Shown: positions 19,430 to 30,269, counted from the first letter of the stretch. The stretch: DNA of 61,771 nucleotides from Candidatus Symbiopectobacterium sp. 'North America' (GCF_015762685.1 NZ_PEHF01000054.1:1-61771), one strand, 5' to 3'. Numbers and translations: made by a program. The notes: generated by a model from the letters alone, not told the origin.

Positions 19430-22089
19430 TCACAACATCTTGCGAATGACGTAGTGCAAAATACCGCCGTGCTGATAATAGGTCAGCTCATTACGGGTAT
19501 CGATACGGCATCGAGTTTGAATAACCTGCGCGTGTCCCTGACTATCCGTGAGGGTGACGTCCACCGTAGCACCCGGCGTCAAGGCTTGCAGGCCCGCTAT
19601 CGAGATACTCTCTTCACCCGCCAGCCCTAGGGTTTTACGCGTCACGCCGGGGGCAAACTCCAGCGGTAAGATCCCCATGCAAATCAAGTTCGAGCGGTGG
19701 ATACGCTCAAACGACTCCGCTATCACCACTCTGACCCCGAGCAACCGCGGCCCTTTTGCCGCCCAGTCGCGGCTGGAACCCGAGCCGTACTCTTTTCCAG
19801 CAATCAACGCCAACGCTACCTGTTCATCCTGATAGCGCATAGCCGCATCGTAAATGGCCATAACGTTTTGTGAGGGGATATGCCGCGTGTAGCACCCTTC
19901 CGTGCCCGGCACCATCTCATTGCGGATGCGTACATTGGCGAACGTGCCGCGCATCATCACCTCATGGTTACCCCGACGTGAACCATAGGAGTTAAAATCT
20001 TCCACGCTGACCCCGCGATCGAGCAGGTAACGGCCCGCCGGGCTCTCTTTTTTGATGCTGCCCGCAGGAGAAATATGGTCAGTGGTAACCGAATCCCCCA
20101 GCAGAGCAAGAATTCGCGCCCCGTGAATATCCTGTATCGGATCGGGGTCTTTGCCCATGGTGGTAAAAAACGGGGTTTCACGAATATAGGTAGAATCCTG
20201 CGGCCATTCGTAGGTGGGATTATCCCCTACGTCTATCGCCTGCCACTCGGGCGTACCTTCAAAAACAGCAGCGTACTCTTTATGAAACAGGTCAACGCGG
20301 ACATGCTGCACCGCGTCGGAAACTTCCTTCGCCGAGGGCCAAATATCTTTCAAGAACACCGGTTCACCGTTGTGCCCTACGCCCAGCGGATCGCGGGTCA
20401 AATCGAGCGTCATATTGCCCGCCAATGCATAAGCGACCACCAACGGCGGCGAGGCCAGCCAATTGGTTTTCACCAGCGGGTGGATGCGACCCTCAAAGTT
20501 ACGGTTGCCCGAGAGAACGGCACCAACAGTCAAGTCGGCGGCTTTAATCGCCTGCTCTATTGGTTCCGGCAATGGCCCTGAGTTACCAATACAGGTGGTA
20601 CAGCCATACCCTACCAGTTGAAAACCCAGAGCATCGAGATAAGGCATTAAGCCTGCTTTGGCGAAATAATCCGGAACCACTTTAGAACCGGGTGCCAGCG
20701 AGGTCTTCACCCAAGGTTTACGCCGCAGACCGCGCTCTACCGCGTGCTTTGCCAACAACCCCGCAGCCATCAACACGCTGGGATTGGAGATATTGGTGCA
20801 CGAGGTGATCGCTGCAATCACGACAGCGCCCTGCCGTAGCGAGAAGGTTTCATCCAACCCTGTCACGTCAACTGCGTCGGCCCCCGCTTTTCCACTGCTA
20901 ATATCCAGTTCGCGGCTGGAGGTAAACGCGGCGAGCACCTGTGCCAACGCGACGCGATCCTGTGGGCGCTTTGGACCCGCCAGACTGGTTTCCACCGTCC
21001 CCATATCCAACACCAGTTGGCTGGTAAAACGGGGTTCATCCCCCGGATGCCGCCACAGCCCCTGCGCTTTGCTGTAAGCTTCTACCAGCGCTATCTGTTC
21101 GTCGCTGCGGTTGGTTAAGCGCAAATAGGCCAGAGTGAGAAAAAGCCGCAGGTGGCACCATATTCGGGTGCCATGTTGGCAATGGTTGCCCGGTCCGCCA
21201 GGGCCAGGTTATCCAGTCCATCGCCGTAAAATTCAACAAATTTTCCGACAACACCGTGCTTACGCAGCATTTGCGTAACGGTAAGCACCAGGTCGGTTGC
21301 CGTGATCCCCTCCCCCAGCTTTCCGCTGAGTTTGAAACCCACCACATCCGGCAACAACATCGAAACCGGTTGCCCTAACATGGCGGCTTCGGCTTCAATA
21401 CTACCAACGCCCCACCCCAGTACACCTAACCCGTTGATCATGGTGGTATGTGAATCAGTACCAACCAGCGTGTCAGGATAGGCGATGGTTTTGTCCTCTA
21501 CGGTTTCACACCACACGGCGTTAGCCAAATACTCCAGATTGACTTGATGGCAAATTCCAGTGCCCGGTGGCACCACACGGAAATGACGAAACGCCTTTTG
21601 CCCCCAGCGTAAAAACTGGTAACGCTCATGGTTACGCGTCATCTCAAGCCGCGTGTTTTCTACCAGCGCCTGCGGATTGCCAAAATGGTCAACCGTCACC
21701 GAATGATCTATCACCAGATCGACGGGTGAAAGCGGATTCACACTGTTAACCTCTCTTCCCAGACGGTGCACTGCATTGCGCATTGCCGCCAAATCCACCA
21801 CGGCAGGTACGCCGGTAAAATCCTGCATCAGCACGCGTGCAGGACGGTATGCAATTTCGCGATCCGAATGGCCGTGTTCCAACCACGCAGATACCGCGTC
21901 GAGATCCGCCTGTTGCACCGTCTCGCCATCGAGATAACGCAACAAGTTCTCCAGCAGCACAGCCAGAGACTTCGGTAATTTTTTTAATGAGCCTAACGAT
22001 TTTTCAGCCTGTGACAGGCTGTAGTAGTGATAAGTCTGTTGCCGGACATTGAGCCTATCCAGATAGGCGTTGTGTAGCGCCTGTGACAT
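19430..22089 (-). pseudogene. acnA: Aconitate hydratase A, frameshifted by a small deletion
   Basis: AcnA is the stress-induced [4Fe-4S] aconitase. The two halves are each well conserved: the N-terminal part from [20 protein letters not shown] to EYGATCGFF, and the C-terminal part from [15 protein letters not shown] to HYVIRKML, including cluster cysteines in GYGCTTCIGNSG. They are in different frames. Near 21136-21142 the expected CGFFPIDEVTLAYLR is shortened by about 13-14 bases, so the protein would stop at residue ~320. ATG 22089 behind GAGAGG is the likely start. Whether acnB is present elsewhere cannot be seen. Confidence 0.92.
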
Positions 22090-22504
22090 GCTGCCTCTCA
22101 ATGGCTTGACAGGTTATCGATATTATTACACCGCCATGTCACAGAAGAGAGATATCCCGCTGCTTCATACGGTCTTGTTTAAAGATAACACAAACAAAAA
22201 ATAACGTTTTAGTAACAAGGGGGTATTCAGCTATCACTGCAATCATCGTTATAAATCGGGCGTTTCTGACACATTCAGGCAAAAGCGAGTACAAGTGCGT
22301 AAAAACATCGTTTACTTATTGTCAGTAATATGAATTTTTTATATCACAATCTAATTGCGACTGATCGTACACCTTGTTGAATTGATTTCGGGCACGATAG
22401 AGGGTGGTTGGGGCGTTTGAAACACACCACGGTCTGGCGCATCACTTTGTGGAAAGGGTCTTCCGCTCTCCATGTCCTAATCTAATGATAAGAAGGAGCT
22501 GTTC
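22090..22504. other. acnA-gstA intergenic region
   Basis: 415 bases between divergent genes with no coding signal. The small ymiA/yciX genes that precede acnA in E. coli are not found here. Confidence 0.5.
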
Positions 22505-23116
22505 ATGAAGTTGTATTATACAGCAGGAAGTTGTTCTCTTTTTCCCCACATTGTTTTACGCGAGGCCGGTCAAGATTTCACGTTAGAAAGTGTCGATATT
22601 AAAAAGAAAAAAACGTCTGGCGGTAAGGATCTTACGGCTATCAACCCGAAAGGGATGGTGCCGGTACTTCAATTGGATGATGGTACAGTGCTCACGGAAG
22701 GCGTCGCCATCGCGCAGTACATTGCAGATAAAGTGCCCGAATCCAACCTGATTGCACCGATAGGCACCATGGCGCGTTATCACTGTGTTGAGTGGTTCAA
22801 CTATATTTCCGCCGAACTGCACAAAACGTTTACCCCCATTTTTCGCCCAGGCACACCAGAAACCTACAAGGAACTGCTACAGGAATACCTTCAGGTTCGT
22901 TTCCGCTATATCAACATCGTGCTCAGTGAACAAAACTATTTGGTGGGAAATCGTTTTTCCGTCGCGGATGCCTATCTGTTTACCGTGATGCGGTGGGCGC
23001 AGTCGTTAAAGCTCGATATGTTCCGCTATCATCCGGCACTGGCTGCTTATCTCGACCATATTGCAGAACGCCCGGCAGTATTGACGGCATTGAAGGTTGA
23101 GCGATTGAAAGGGTAA
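22505..23116 (+). CDS. gstA: Glutathione S-transferase
   Basis: A bacterial beta-class GST of 203 residues (201 in E. coli GstA). The N-terminal thioredoxin-fold domain carries Cys10 in AGSCSLFPH and the glutathione-contact segment INPKGMVPVLQLDDG followed by LTEGVAIAQYI. The C-terminal helical domain has the conserved N-capping box FSVADAYLF. AGAAGGAG upstream supports the start. The product detoxifies electrophiles with glutathione. It neighbours pdxY as in E. coli. Confidence 0.95.
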   Translation: MKLYYTAGSCSLFPHIVLREAGQDFTLESVDIKKKKTSGGKDLTAINPKGMVPVLQLDDGTVLTEGVAIAQYIADKVPESNLIAPIGTMARYHCVEWFNYISAELHKTFTPIFRPGTPETYKELLQEYLQVRFRYINIVLSEQNYLVGNRFSVADAYLFTVMRWAQSLKLDMFRYHPALAAYLDHIAERPAVLTALKVERLKG

Positions 23117-23155
23117 GAGAGAGTGCGGCACCCAAGGGTGCCGCCTAACGCGCCA

Positions 23156-24017
23156 TTAACCGAGGCGTTCCGCCTGAAAATGATGACGTGGGTTGGCAAT
23201 GCCATCTTGTGCCGCCACCAATTGCAGTTCGTACTCGTCCATCTCCTTGGTCACTAGCATTACTTCATATACCGCTGCCGTGGTGTGCTCCAGCGCCTTA
23301 TCTAACGCAACTCCTTTGAGCAGGTTCACCAGTAACAGGCCGCTGGTCAAATAACCTACACCAACAGGCTGACGTTCGAATTCCACCAGCGGACGGCGGA
23401 TATGCCAGGCGTCAGTAGGAGTAACCAGCAACATTTCAAAACTGTCAGCACGGCGTGCTGCGCGGCTGAGGTGTTTAACTAACACGATTTTCGGTCCGCG
23501 TTCACAGAGCTGACGCGCTGCGGCAACGGCCTCATCCACATTGTGCACCGTCACACCAGCCAGAAGTTCCAGTTCCCGCAGGTTCGGCACAATCACATCG
23601 GCTGCCAGCAGCGACTGATTACAGTGGAAACCCGAAACACTGGGTGCCACAAAACAACCTTTTCTCGGGCGTGCTCATCACCGGATCGCAAAAATAGATC
23701 GACTGCGGATTCGCCGCTTTAACCTGACGGACGATATCCAGAATACTGGCGCCCTGCTCGGAGGAACCGATATAGCCACTCAACACCGCATCGCAGCGCG
23801 CCAGTCTGTCAATATTGGCAATCCCCTGCACAATGTCGGTCAAATGACTGGCGTCCATCACACTGCCGGTCCACTGCCCATACTGCGTATGATTGGAGAA
23901 TTGCACCGTATTGAGCGGCCAAACGTTTGAGCCCATACGCCGCATCGGAAACTCTGCGGCACTGTTCCCTGCATGTCCAAAAACCACATGGGACTGAATA
24001 GAAAGAATGTTTTTCAT
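23156..24017 (-). pseudogene. pdxY: Pyridoxal kinase 2, frameshifted and active-site Asp lost
   Basis: PdxY phosphorylates pyridoxal for PLP salvage. The N-terminal part ([20 protein letters not shown] to FCDPVM) and the C-terminal part ([10 protein letters not shown] to [12 protein letters not shown]) match PdxY but are in different frames; one extra A in the T-run 23660-23663 (plus strand) restores [14 protein letters not shown]. Independently, the ribokinase-superfamily catalytic Asp in the GVGD motif is replaced by Tyr ([15 protein letters not shown]). Two unrelated defects make true inactivation likely. pdxH downstream is intact, so PLP from other routes may still be made. Confidence 0.9.
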
Positions 24018-24060
24018 TTATCAACAACCTGACCTTGCTTATCACTGACCTCGGAGTATT

Positions 24061-24090
24061 ACCAAGAATAAAGGGAGCCTTCGCTCCCTT
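24061..24090 (-). terminator. Rho-independent terminator after tyrS
   Basis: Stem AAGGGAGC / GCTCCCTT with a 4-base loop; read on the minus strand it is followed by TTTATTCTT. It lies 15 bases beyond the tyrS stop. Confidence 0.8.
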
Positions 24091-24105
24091 GTGCATGCTG
24101 TTTTC

Positions 24106-25383
24106 TTATGCCGTCCAACAAATCAGGCAGTAGTGCTTTTTACCACGGCGTAGCAGCGTATAGCGGTCAAACAGACGATCGCTGTCCGCGAAGGCATATT
24201 CAGGATTAGACTGTTTTTCGCCGTTAATGGTCACCGCATTTGAGGCGATCATGGTACACGCCTGACCACGAGAAGGGACCAGCTCAGCCGTTACCAACGC
24301 CTGCTGCAAGTCAGCATCACGTCCCAGTTCAATAACCGGCATGCCATCCTGTGCCAACTGGGCAAAGTCATTCTCTGTCAGCGCATTCAGTGCACCTGAG
24401 AACAGGCTCTGAGTAATGCGCAGCGCCGCTTGCAGACCCACTTCGCCGTGCACCATTCGCGTGACGTTTTCTGCCAGCACATACTGGGCGCGCGGCGCCT
24501 TACCGCTGTTTTTGTCCTCTTCTTCTAACGCCGTAATCTCTTCAATGCTGAGGAAGGTAAAGAACTTCAGGAAGCGATAAACATCCGCATCGGCAGTATT
24601 GATCCAGAATTGGTAGAATTTGTACGGGCTGGTTTTCTTGGCATCCAACCAGACTGCGCCGCCTTCAGTTTTACCAAATTTGGTGCCGTCTGATTTGGTG
24701 ATCAACGGAACGGTCAGGCCGAACACCGTATTCTGGTGCAAGCGACGGGTCAGATCGATCCCGGAGGTAATATTACCCCATTGGTCAGAGCCGCCGATCT
24801 GCAACGCAACGCCATATTTTTCGTTCAACGCCGCGAAATCATAGCCTTGCAACAGGTTGTAAGAAAACTCGGTAAAAGAGATACCCACATCATCACGGTT
24901 CAAACGCTGTTTCACCGCTTCGCGGTTAATCATCTGATTAACAGAGAAGTGCTTACCGATATCGCGCAGGAAAGTCAGCACGTTCATGCCGCCGAACCAG
25001 TCATAGTTGTTCGCCATGACAGCGCTATTGTAGCCGCAATCAAAATCCAGGAACGGCGACACCTGATCGCGAATCTTCTCAACCCACTCGCCCACGGTTT
25101 CGCTGGTATTGAGTTTACGCTCTGTGGCTTTGAAGCTCGGATCGCCGATAAGGCCCGTGGCCCCACCGACCAATGCCACGGGCTTGTGTCCCGCAAGCTG
25201 GAAGCGACGCAGGCACAACAGCGGCACCAGATGCCCCAAATGCAAGCTGTCAGCGGTCGGATCGAAACCGCAATACAGTGCAATTGGCCCCTGTGCCAGC
25301 TGCTCTGCTAACGCGTTTTCGTCCGTTACCTGAGCAACCAGGCCCCGCTCTTGCAATTGTTGAATCAGGTTACCACTCGCCAT
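24106..25383 (-). CDS. tyrS: Tyrosyl-tRNA synthetase
   Basis: A class I aminoacyl-tRNA synthetase charging tRNA-Tyr, 425 residues (424 in E. coli). The HIGH-type motif is HLGHLVPLL near residue 45, the tyrosine pocket is [14 protein letters not shown], and the KMSKS-type motif is KFGKTEGGA. The C-terminal S4 RNA-binding domain is present, but the usual SRGQARKTIAS reads [11 protein letters not shown], losing two basic residues. I chose ATG 25383 ([18 protein letters not shown]) rather than upstream in-frame starts. It is probably the end of a pdxH-tyrS-pdxY cluster. Confidence 0.97.
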   Translation of the reverse strand: MASGNLIQQLQERGLVAQVTDENALAEQLAQGPIALYCGFDPTADSLHLGHLVPLLCLRRFQLAGHKPVALVGGATGLIGDPSFKATERKLNTSETVGEWVEKIRDQVSPFLDFDCGYNSAVMANNYDWFGGMNVLTFLRDIGKHFSVNQMINREAVKQRLNRDDVGISFTEFSYNLLQGYDFAALNEKYGVALQIGGSDQWGNITSGIDLTRRLHQNTVFGLTVPLITKSDGTKFGKTEGGAVWLDAKKTSPYKFYQFWINTADADVYRFLKFFTFLSIEEITALEEEDKNSGKAPRAQYVLAENVTRMVHGEVGLQAALRITQSLFSGALNALTENDFAQLAQDGMPVIELGRDADLQQALVTAELVPSRGQACTMIASNAVTINGEKQSNPEYAFADSDRLFDRYTLLRRGKKHYCLICWTA

Positions 25384-25462
25384 CAATAGCTCCATTTTCG
25401 TAAAATAAACGATGTTTAAAAAACCGTATTCCAAGGGAAATAACGTAACGTCATGGAATAAA

Positions 25463-25481
25463 GCGCCCCTGAGGGGAGCGC
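25463..25481 (-). terminator. Hairpin after pdxH, probable terminator
   Basis: Near-palindromic GCGCCCCTGAGGGGAGCGC (one-base bulge); on the minus strand it is followed by TTTATT, downstream of pdxH and upstream of tyrS. Confidence 0.6.
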
Positions 25482-25519
25482 CAGTATTTAAAGGGGATAA
25501 TTGCTACAATTCGCAGCAC

Positions 25520-26203
25520 TTAGGGTGCAAGACGATCGATTTGCCAGTTATCACCGTCGCGCTGGTAGAGAAAGCGGTCATGCAGGCGGTGCGCCCCGCC
25601 CTGCCAAAATTCAACAGTATCAATGACCACACGGTATCCGCCCCAAAAACTCGGTAACGGCACCTCGCCTTTCATGAATTTTTGTTTCAGTTCTAAAAAC
25701 TTGCTTTCCAGCACGCCACGGGCCGATATGCGACTCGATTGTTGTGAAACCCAAGCGCCTATCTGGCTCTCTTTCGGCCGGCAGTGGAAATATTTCAACA
25801 CCTCGATGGTGGATAACCGTTCAGCATGCCCCGTCACAATCACCTGGCGATCCAGGCTGTGCCAGGGAAACAGTAAACTGATACGCGAATTTAGCGCCAG
25901 ATGCTGTGCCTTGCGACTGCCCAGATTGGTGTAAAACACCATACCTTGCTCATCGACGTGTTTGAGCAACACGATGCGCTGGTATGGTTGGCCCTGCTCA
26001 TCGACGGTAGCAACGCACATCGCGGTAGGATCGGACAGGCGCGCATCGCATGCCTGCTTGAGCCACTTATCAAACAAATCAAGTGGATTGGCGGTCAATT
26101 CATTGCGGCGTAAACCGCCACGGGTATATTCGCGTCTTACGTCCGCAATTTCATCTTTAGTCGGAAATGCGGCGGAGGGAAGTGAAGTGTTGTCCTGTGT
26201 CAT
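25520..26203 (-). CDS. pdxH: Pyridoxamine 5'-phosphate oxidase
   Basis: The FMN enzyme that oxidises PNP/PMP to PLP, final step of vitamin B6 synthesis and salvage. The product is 227 residues with conserved [14 protein letters not shown], the FMN-binding [35 protein letters not shown] and the C-terminal [15 protein letters not shown]. The C-terminus DRLAP is canonical. I placed the start at ATG 26203 (MTQDNTS); it is a few residues longer than E. coli. No lesion is seen. Confidence 0.96.
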   Translation of the reverse strand: MTQDNTSLPSAAFPTKDEIADVRREYTRGGLRRNELTANPLDLFDKWLKQACDARLSDPTAMCVATVDEQGQPYQRIVLLKHVDEQGMVFYTNLGSRKAQHLALNSRISLLFPWHSLDRQVIVTGHAERLSTIEVLKYFHCRPKESQIGAWVSQQSSRISARGVLESKFLELKQKFMKGEVPLPSFWGGYRVVIDTVEFWQGGAHRLHDRFLYQRDGDNWQIDRLAP

Positions 26204-26284
26204 AACATCCTGTGGTGTGCCGGGACGAAAATCATCATTCCATTCTGCGCCCACAGCGGGAAAATCTCAATGTAACACGTTGCG

Positions 26285-26617
26285 TCAAGGCGCATTCTGT
26301 AGGAGGCAATCATCCGCAATGATGTGTCCGCTACGCTCGATAAAGGCGCGCTCCCCCTTGCTCCAGAAGGTATACCGGTTATTGCTGTATTTGGTACCTG
26401 AGGCAGAAACCACCTGCGGAAGTTGCAGGCGCTCGCCATCCAGCAGGAAATGCACTTCCGCAGGCTGGATATCCTGTTTCAGCGTCACGGTGAGCGGCAG
26501 GGTGCCACACTGATAATGCAGCGTTTTTACCGGTGTCTGCCGGTTAAAACCGCTACAGCCGGACAGAATCATAAGCCCTAACAGCACGCCAGCGCGGCCC
26601 GATAGCAGTATTTTCAT
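26285..26617 (-). CDS. mliC: Membrane-bound lysozyme inhibitor of c-type lysozyme
   Basis: A small periplasmic-facing lipoprotein (110 residues) with a signal peptide ending in LSGC and a mature MliC domain: YQCGTLPLTVTLKQ, then SASGTKYSNNRYTFWSKGE, and the C-terminal C-x region IADDCLLQ forming the family disulfide. It blocks host c-type lysozyme by inserting a conserved loop into its active site. It lies between anmK and pdxH as in E. coli. A lysozyme inhibitor would be useful to an animal-associated bacterium. Confidence 0.93.
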   Translation of the reverse strand: MKILLSGRAGVLLGLMILSGCSGFNRQTPVKTLHYQCGTLPLTVTLKQDIQPAEVHFLLDGERLQLPQVVSASGTKYSNNRYTFWSKGERAFIERSGHIIADDCLLQNAP

Positions 26618-26739
26618 TGTTACGTTCCCGTTGTTACCAGTCTGAAAGTTATCTCCACATGACCACGACACAGCCTGTCGAGTCACGGAAAAAAACAGTG
26701 TAACAACGGGTTTTACAACGACCTCTCAGCAAAATCTGA

Positions 26740-27852
26740 TTAGTCGTTCAGAACGGGAAAAATCGCCCCCAATATCGTCGCTTTGTTGGCACCGGTCACT
26801 GACGGCAGATTACCGGGCAATCCCGACAAGGTGCGCGCAGCGAGCCAGGCAAAAGCCAGCGCCTCCATATCGTCGCTGTTCACGCCACATTCATCGGTGG
26901 TATTGACCTCAATGCCAGGCATCAATGCGGACAGACGCGCCATCAACAGGGGATTGCGCGCCCCGCCGCCGCACACCAGCACACGTTCACAGCCTCCCGT
27001 TAACAGCACCTGGTCGGCAATGCTGACGGCGGTTAGCTCCGCCAGTGTGGCCTGCACATCCTGAGGCGCAAGGGTGCCATAACCGGCAAGCTGCTTTTCC
27101 AGCCAGCCCAGATTAAAGTATTCGCGCCCGGTGCTTTTAGGGGCAGGTAAAGCGAAATAGGGATCGGCCAGCATGCGGCGTAGCAAGGAGACGTTAACCT
27201 GTCCGGTTGCCGCCCACTGCGCGTCTTTATCATAGGGTTGCCCTTGACGACGCCAGATCCAGGCATCCAGCAACATGTTTCCTGGCCCGGTATCATAGCC
27301 ACGTACCGGACAGTCAGGCGACAGCAGGGATATGTTGGCAATCCCCCCAATATTGAGCACTACGCGACGTTCATCCGAGTGCATCAGCAACACATAGTGA
27401 AAACCCGGCACCAGCGGCGCACCCTGCCCGCCAAGCGCGATGTCACGTCGGCGAAAATCGCCCACCGTAGTGATGCCAGTCAACGCTGCAATCTGGTTGT
27501 TATCGCCGATTTGCAGCGTACAAGGCGCGTCACCGACCGGTTCGTGCCACACCGTTTGTCCATGGCAGCCGATCGCCACGATATCGCTGGCATCGAGTTC
27601 AGTCTGTTTCAACAGTATTAGCACTGCTTCGGCAAACAGCTTGCCGAGGCGTGTATCCAACTGACCTAACGTTGACAGCGTTACTGCCTGCCCCTGACAT
27701 ACGTCCAGAATCGCTTGCTTCAATGCCAACGACATTGGATGACAATAGCTCGCCTGCTGCGCGACCGTGTGCTCATCAATCGCTGCAAGAACCACATCGA
27801 CACCGTCCAGACTGGTGCCCGACATCACTCCGATGTATCTGCCTGATTTCAT
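26740..27852 (-). CDS. anmK: Anhydro-N-acetylmuramic acid kinase
   Basis: AnmK opens and phosphorylates 1,6-anhydroMurNAc recovered from peptidoglycan turnover, feeding it to MurQ. The product is 370 residues (369 in E. coli). Conserved motifs are [20 protein letters not shown] (phosphate loop), [37 protein letters not shown] and [10 protein letters not shown] chose ATG 27852 over an upstream in-frame start because the family begins [12 protein letters not shown]. No defects seen. Confidence 0.96.
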   Translation of the reverse strand: MKSGRYIGVMSGTSLDGVDVVLAAIDEHTVAQQASYCHPMSLALKQAILDVCQGQAVTLSTLGQLDTRLGKLFAEAVLILLKQTELDASDIVAIGCHGQTVWHEPVGDAPCTLQIGDNNQIAALTGITTVGDFRRRDIALGGQGAPLVPGFHYVLLMHSDERRVVLNIGGIANISLLSPDCPVRGYDTGPGNMLLDAWIWRRQGQPYDKDAQWAATGQVNVSLLRRMLADPYFALPAPKSTGREYFNLGWLEKQLAGYGTLAPQDVQATLAELTAVSIADQVLLTGGCERVLVCGGGARNPLLMARLSALMPGIEVNTTDECGVNSDDMEALAFAWLAARTLSGLPGNLPSVTGANKATILGAIFPVLND

Positions 27853-28114
27853 AACGGTGTATTTCCCATCCCGTACTGTACACGCACACAAAATCCCCAT
27901 AAACTAAGCTGCACTTGTTTACAAAATAACATGGCTAGCGGGCGAACGGCTCAGGTATTCTTAATTCTACGGCGGATTCGACATCCTATTCTTTGAATGC
28001 GCGTTTATTTTGAGGAAAAAAAGGCCGTTTTTTGCTATAAAATGAGCATATGCGCCAATAGGATGAAAGAGAATAGTAGCAGCAAGGAACTTTAGCCATT
28101 TTTCATTATCAATA

Positions 28115-28315
28115 TATATCCTAAATAATTCGCGTTGCAGGAAGGCGGCAAGTGAGAGACAAAGTTGTCTGAAACAAATTTGCACAGCGCTTGCGCTAGC
28201 CCGAAGGGTGAACCTCAGGGATGAGGTTCATCAATCCCGATGAGCTTACTCAGGTAAGTGATTCGGGTGAGTGAGCGCAGCCAACACACCTGCAACGCGA
28301 AGTATGACGGGTATA
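28115..28315. repeat. Long imperfect palindromic repeat (MITE-like)
   Basis: About 200 bases with inverted ends: TATATCCTAAATAATTCGCG with TTGCAGG at the left, and on the other strand TATACCCGTCATACTTCGCG with TTGCAGG at the right. The arms TTCGCGTTGCAGG are identical. Internal sub-palindromes (GAACCTCAGGGATGAGGTTC) lie inside. It resembles the intergenic palindromic elements common in Serratia, Yersinia, Pectobacterium and Sodalis genomes; that is recollection, not a search. It occupies most of the 593-bp anmK-slyB gap. Confidence 0.75.
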
Positions 28316-28445
28316 ATCCTATTATATTAGGGTGAGTTGTGCGCAACGGCCAATTTAGCGTTTCGCAGTGACCGTTTGATAAGCATTACCACGTTAGCCT
28401 TCAGTAACGGAAAGCTGACACATTGCGATTACAGGAGTCTTATAT

Positions 28446-28913
28446 ATGATGAAGCGTTTACTTGTGATTACTTTAGCCGGTATGACATTGGCGGGCTGCG
28501 CCAACACCAGTTCGCTTTACGGTGACGTTTATCGCGCCTCTGAAGCCAAACAGGTTCGTACTGTAACTTATGGCACCATCGTTTCATTACGACCTGTACA
28601 GATTCAGGCTGGCGATGAGAATGGCGCCATGGGCGCAATTGGTGGCGCAGTACTGGGTGGGTTCCTGGGTAACACCATCGGTGGTGGCACGGGTCGTTCA
28701 CTGGCAACCGCAGCAGGCGCGGTGGCGGGTGGTGTAGCGGGGCAAAGTGCACAAGGTGCGATGAACCGCGTTCAAGGCGTCGAGTTGGAAATCCGTCGTG
28801 ATGATGGTACCACCATCATGGTTGTGCAACGCCAGGGCGATACCCGTTTCAGCGTGGGCAAACGTGTTGCCATGTCCAGCAACGGCCAAAACGTGACTGT
28901 AGCACCACGATAA
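28446..28913 (+). CDS. slyB: SlyB outer-membrane lipoprotein
   Basis: A 155-residue lipoprotein, same length as E. coli SlyB. The signal peptide ends in LAGC and the mature part contains the glycine-zipper segment IGGAVLGGFLGNTIGGGTGR followed by AGAVAGGVAGQ. The conserved C-terminus is VELEIRRDDGTTIMVVQRQ. In E. coli SlyB forms ring-like assemblies protecting outer-membrane proteins and is PhoPQ-regulated; no convincing PhoP box is visible here. AGGAG precedes the start. It is divergent from anmK and convergent with slyA. Confidence 0.96.
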   Translation: MMKRLLVITLAGMTLAGCANTSSLYGDVYRASEAKQVRTVTYGTIVSLRPVQIQAGDENGAMGAIGGAVLGGFLGNTIGGGTGRSLATAAGAVAGGVAGQSAQGAMNRVQGVELEIRRDDGTTIMVVQRQGDTRFSVGKRVAMSSNGQNVTVAPR

Positions 28914-28930
28914 ACACGCCTCTATTTTCT

Positions 28931-28959
28931 GTTATCACCACCGGCACGGTGGTGATAAC
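28931..28959 (+). terminator. Strong hairpin after slyB
   Basis: Perfect 13-bp stem GTTATCACCACCG / CGGTGGTGATAAC with a 3-base loop, 17 bases after the slyB stop, followed by a T/A-rich but not pure T tract. Confidence 0.7.
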
Positions 28960-29347
28960 CTGCATTATTTCTTAGATCAATAATGTCACTTCACATTAAA
29001 AGTTCATTCGGACACAATGCAGCCTCAATCGTACAGGCATGCTGAACAAATAATTGCATTAACACAAAACACGTCGGGTACAACACGTTTTTAACGAAAA
29101 ATAGCACATCATTTAAAAAAAATGTCAAAAGGTATATCACCTGCCTAGGCTAAAACCTCACCCGCTTTTTTCAGTAAAAAAACATCCACACGGCATCAAT
29201 AATTCACCAGAAATAGGGATCAGGTAAAGGATCGTGGCGTGATGTCATGTTTGAATACAGTGCATTATTCAATTCGGCTTGATGGACATTTATTCTACCT
29301 ACGCATTATTGTGTCTGGTGATACATCAATGATGGCTTTCATGGCTC
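28960..29347. other. A+T-rich gap between slyB and slyA
   Basis: About 390 bases without coding signal or clear repeat. The genes are convergent, so no promoter is needed here. If the slyA frame is corrected, slyA would extend a short distance into it. Confidence 0.4.
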
Positions 29348-29773
29348 TCATGTAATGCGAGAATATTTTTCTCTAGGCGCGCAATCAAGGCCAGTCAGTG
29401 CACTGACTTCCTGTACCGAAATACCCAGCAAGATCTCACCACGCGTTTGGCTTATCACATCATCCACCGCCTGGATGATCAGCTCTGCCGCATCGGTCAA
29501 CGCGATGCGTTTTGCACGCCGATCGTGCGCACAAATACTTCGAGTAATCAGCCCTTTCTCTTCCAACTGATCCAAGATTCTTACCAGTGATGGCTGCTCG
29601 ATGCCAATGGCTTTTGCCAATTGAATCTGCGACTGCCCCGGAGGCAGTTGGTATATATTATGCAGCGTAACCCAATGCGTCTGTGTTAATTCCAGCGGTT
29701 TCAGGCGAAAATCAATTAATGATCGCCACACGCGAACCAATCTGGCCAAATCAGAACCCAACGGCAATTCCAT
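29348..29773 (-). CDS. slyA: SlyA, MarR-family regulator with frameshifted C-terminus
   Basis: SlyA is a winged-helix regulator that counteracts H-NS silencing. The DNA-binding core is conserved: [40 protein letters not shown] and the wing [10 protein letters not shown]. After SALTGL the sequence becomes [12 protein letters not shown] and stops. Removing one A at ~29387 (plus strand) gives [20 protein letters not shown], the expected dimerisation helix. The last helix contributes to dimer formation, so activity is doubtful. The protein as read is 141 residues (about 145 in relatives). Either a 1-base lesion or an assembly error. Confidence 0.85.
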   Translation of the reverse strand: MELPLGSDLARLVRVWRSLIDFRLKPLELTQTHWVTLHNIYQLPPGQSQIQLAKAIGIEQPSLVRILDQLEEKGLITRSICAHDRRAKRIALTDAAELIIQAVDDVISQTRGEILLGISVQEVSALTGLDCAPREKYSRIT

Positions 29774-30002
29774 AACATCTCCTTATTATTAGCGTACTAA
29801 GTTATATCCCTGGATTGCAATCAACTCTGATTTTAAAAAAATGAAAAAGGCGCCTTGCTTAATAATTTATCCATAATGGCGGTAGCCACATTGCTGTTAT
29901 ACCAAATATATACACTTTGAGGAAATTATCTCAACGCCTAACGGTGCAAAAGAGTTGTTCTCTCTGCATTATGCAACATCAGTTATTAGGGCCGTAGCCG
30001 CA

Positions 30003-30269
30003 CTACTCATCGTTGAATAACGAAGGCTGCTGCCACTCGCTATTCAGTGTAGCCTTTTCCGAACGTACCATCCGTTTCTCGCGCTGCCGGCAAAGCCTCA
30101 GCACGTCCTGTTTTTGCGTATCGCTCATCTGCCCCCAGAAGAAACGCTTACTGCGACTACGGAAGCAACCCAGACAATAACCGCGCGCATCCGTTTGGCA
30201 CACGCCACGACAAGGATTGGGAACAGCAAAAAGCTCAAGTTGTTCAGGCACTGCACCTCCGCTACCCAT
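30003..30269 (-). CDS. ydhL: DUF1289 protein YdhL
   Basis: A small cysteine-rich protein with the DUF1289 pattern CRGVC-x-CLGCFRS near the N-terminus, then MSDTQKQDVLRLCRQRE and the ending QPSLFNDE, very close to E. coli YdhL (79 residues). The four cysteines probably bind metal; the function is not known. I suggest start ATG 30269 (MGSGGAVPEQLELF), though an ATG at 30305 is possible. In E. coli it sits between slyA and the nem/glo genes, as here, but ydhF, sodC, nemR and nemA are absent. Confidence 0.85.
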   Translation of the reverse strand: MGSGGAVPEQLELFAVPNPCRGVCQTDARGYCLGCFRSRSKRFFWGQMSDTQKQDVLRLCRQREKRMVRSEKATLNSEWQQPSLFNDE

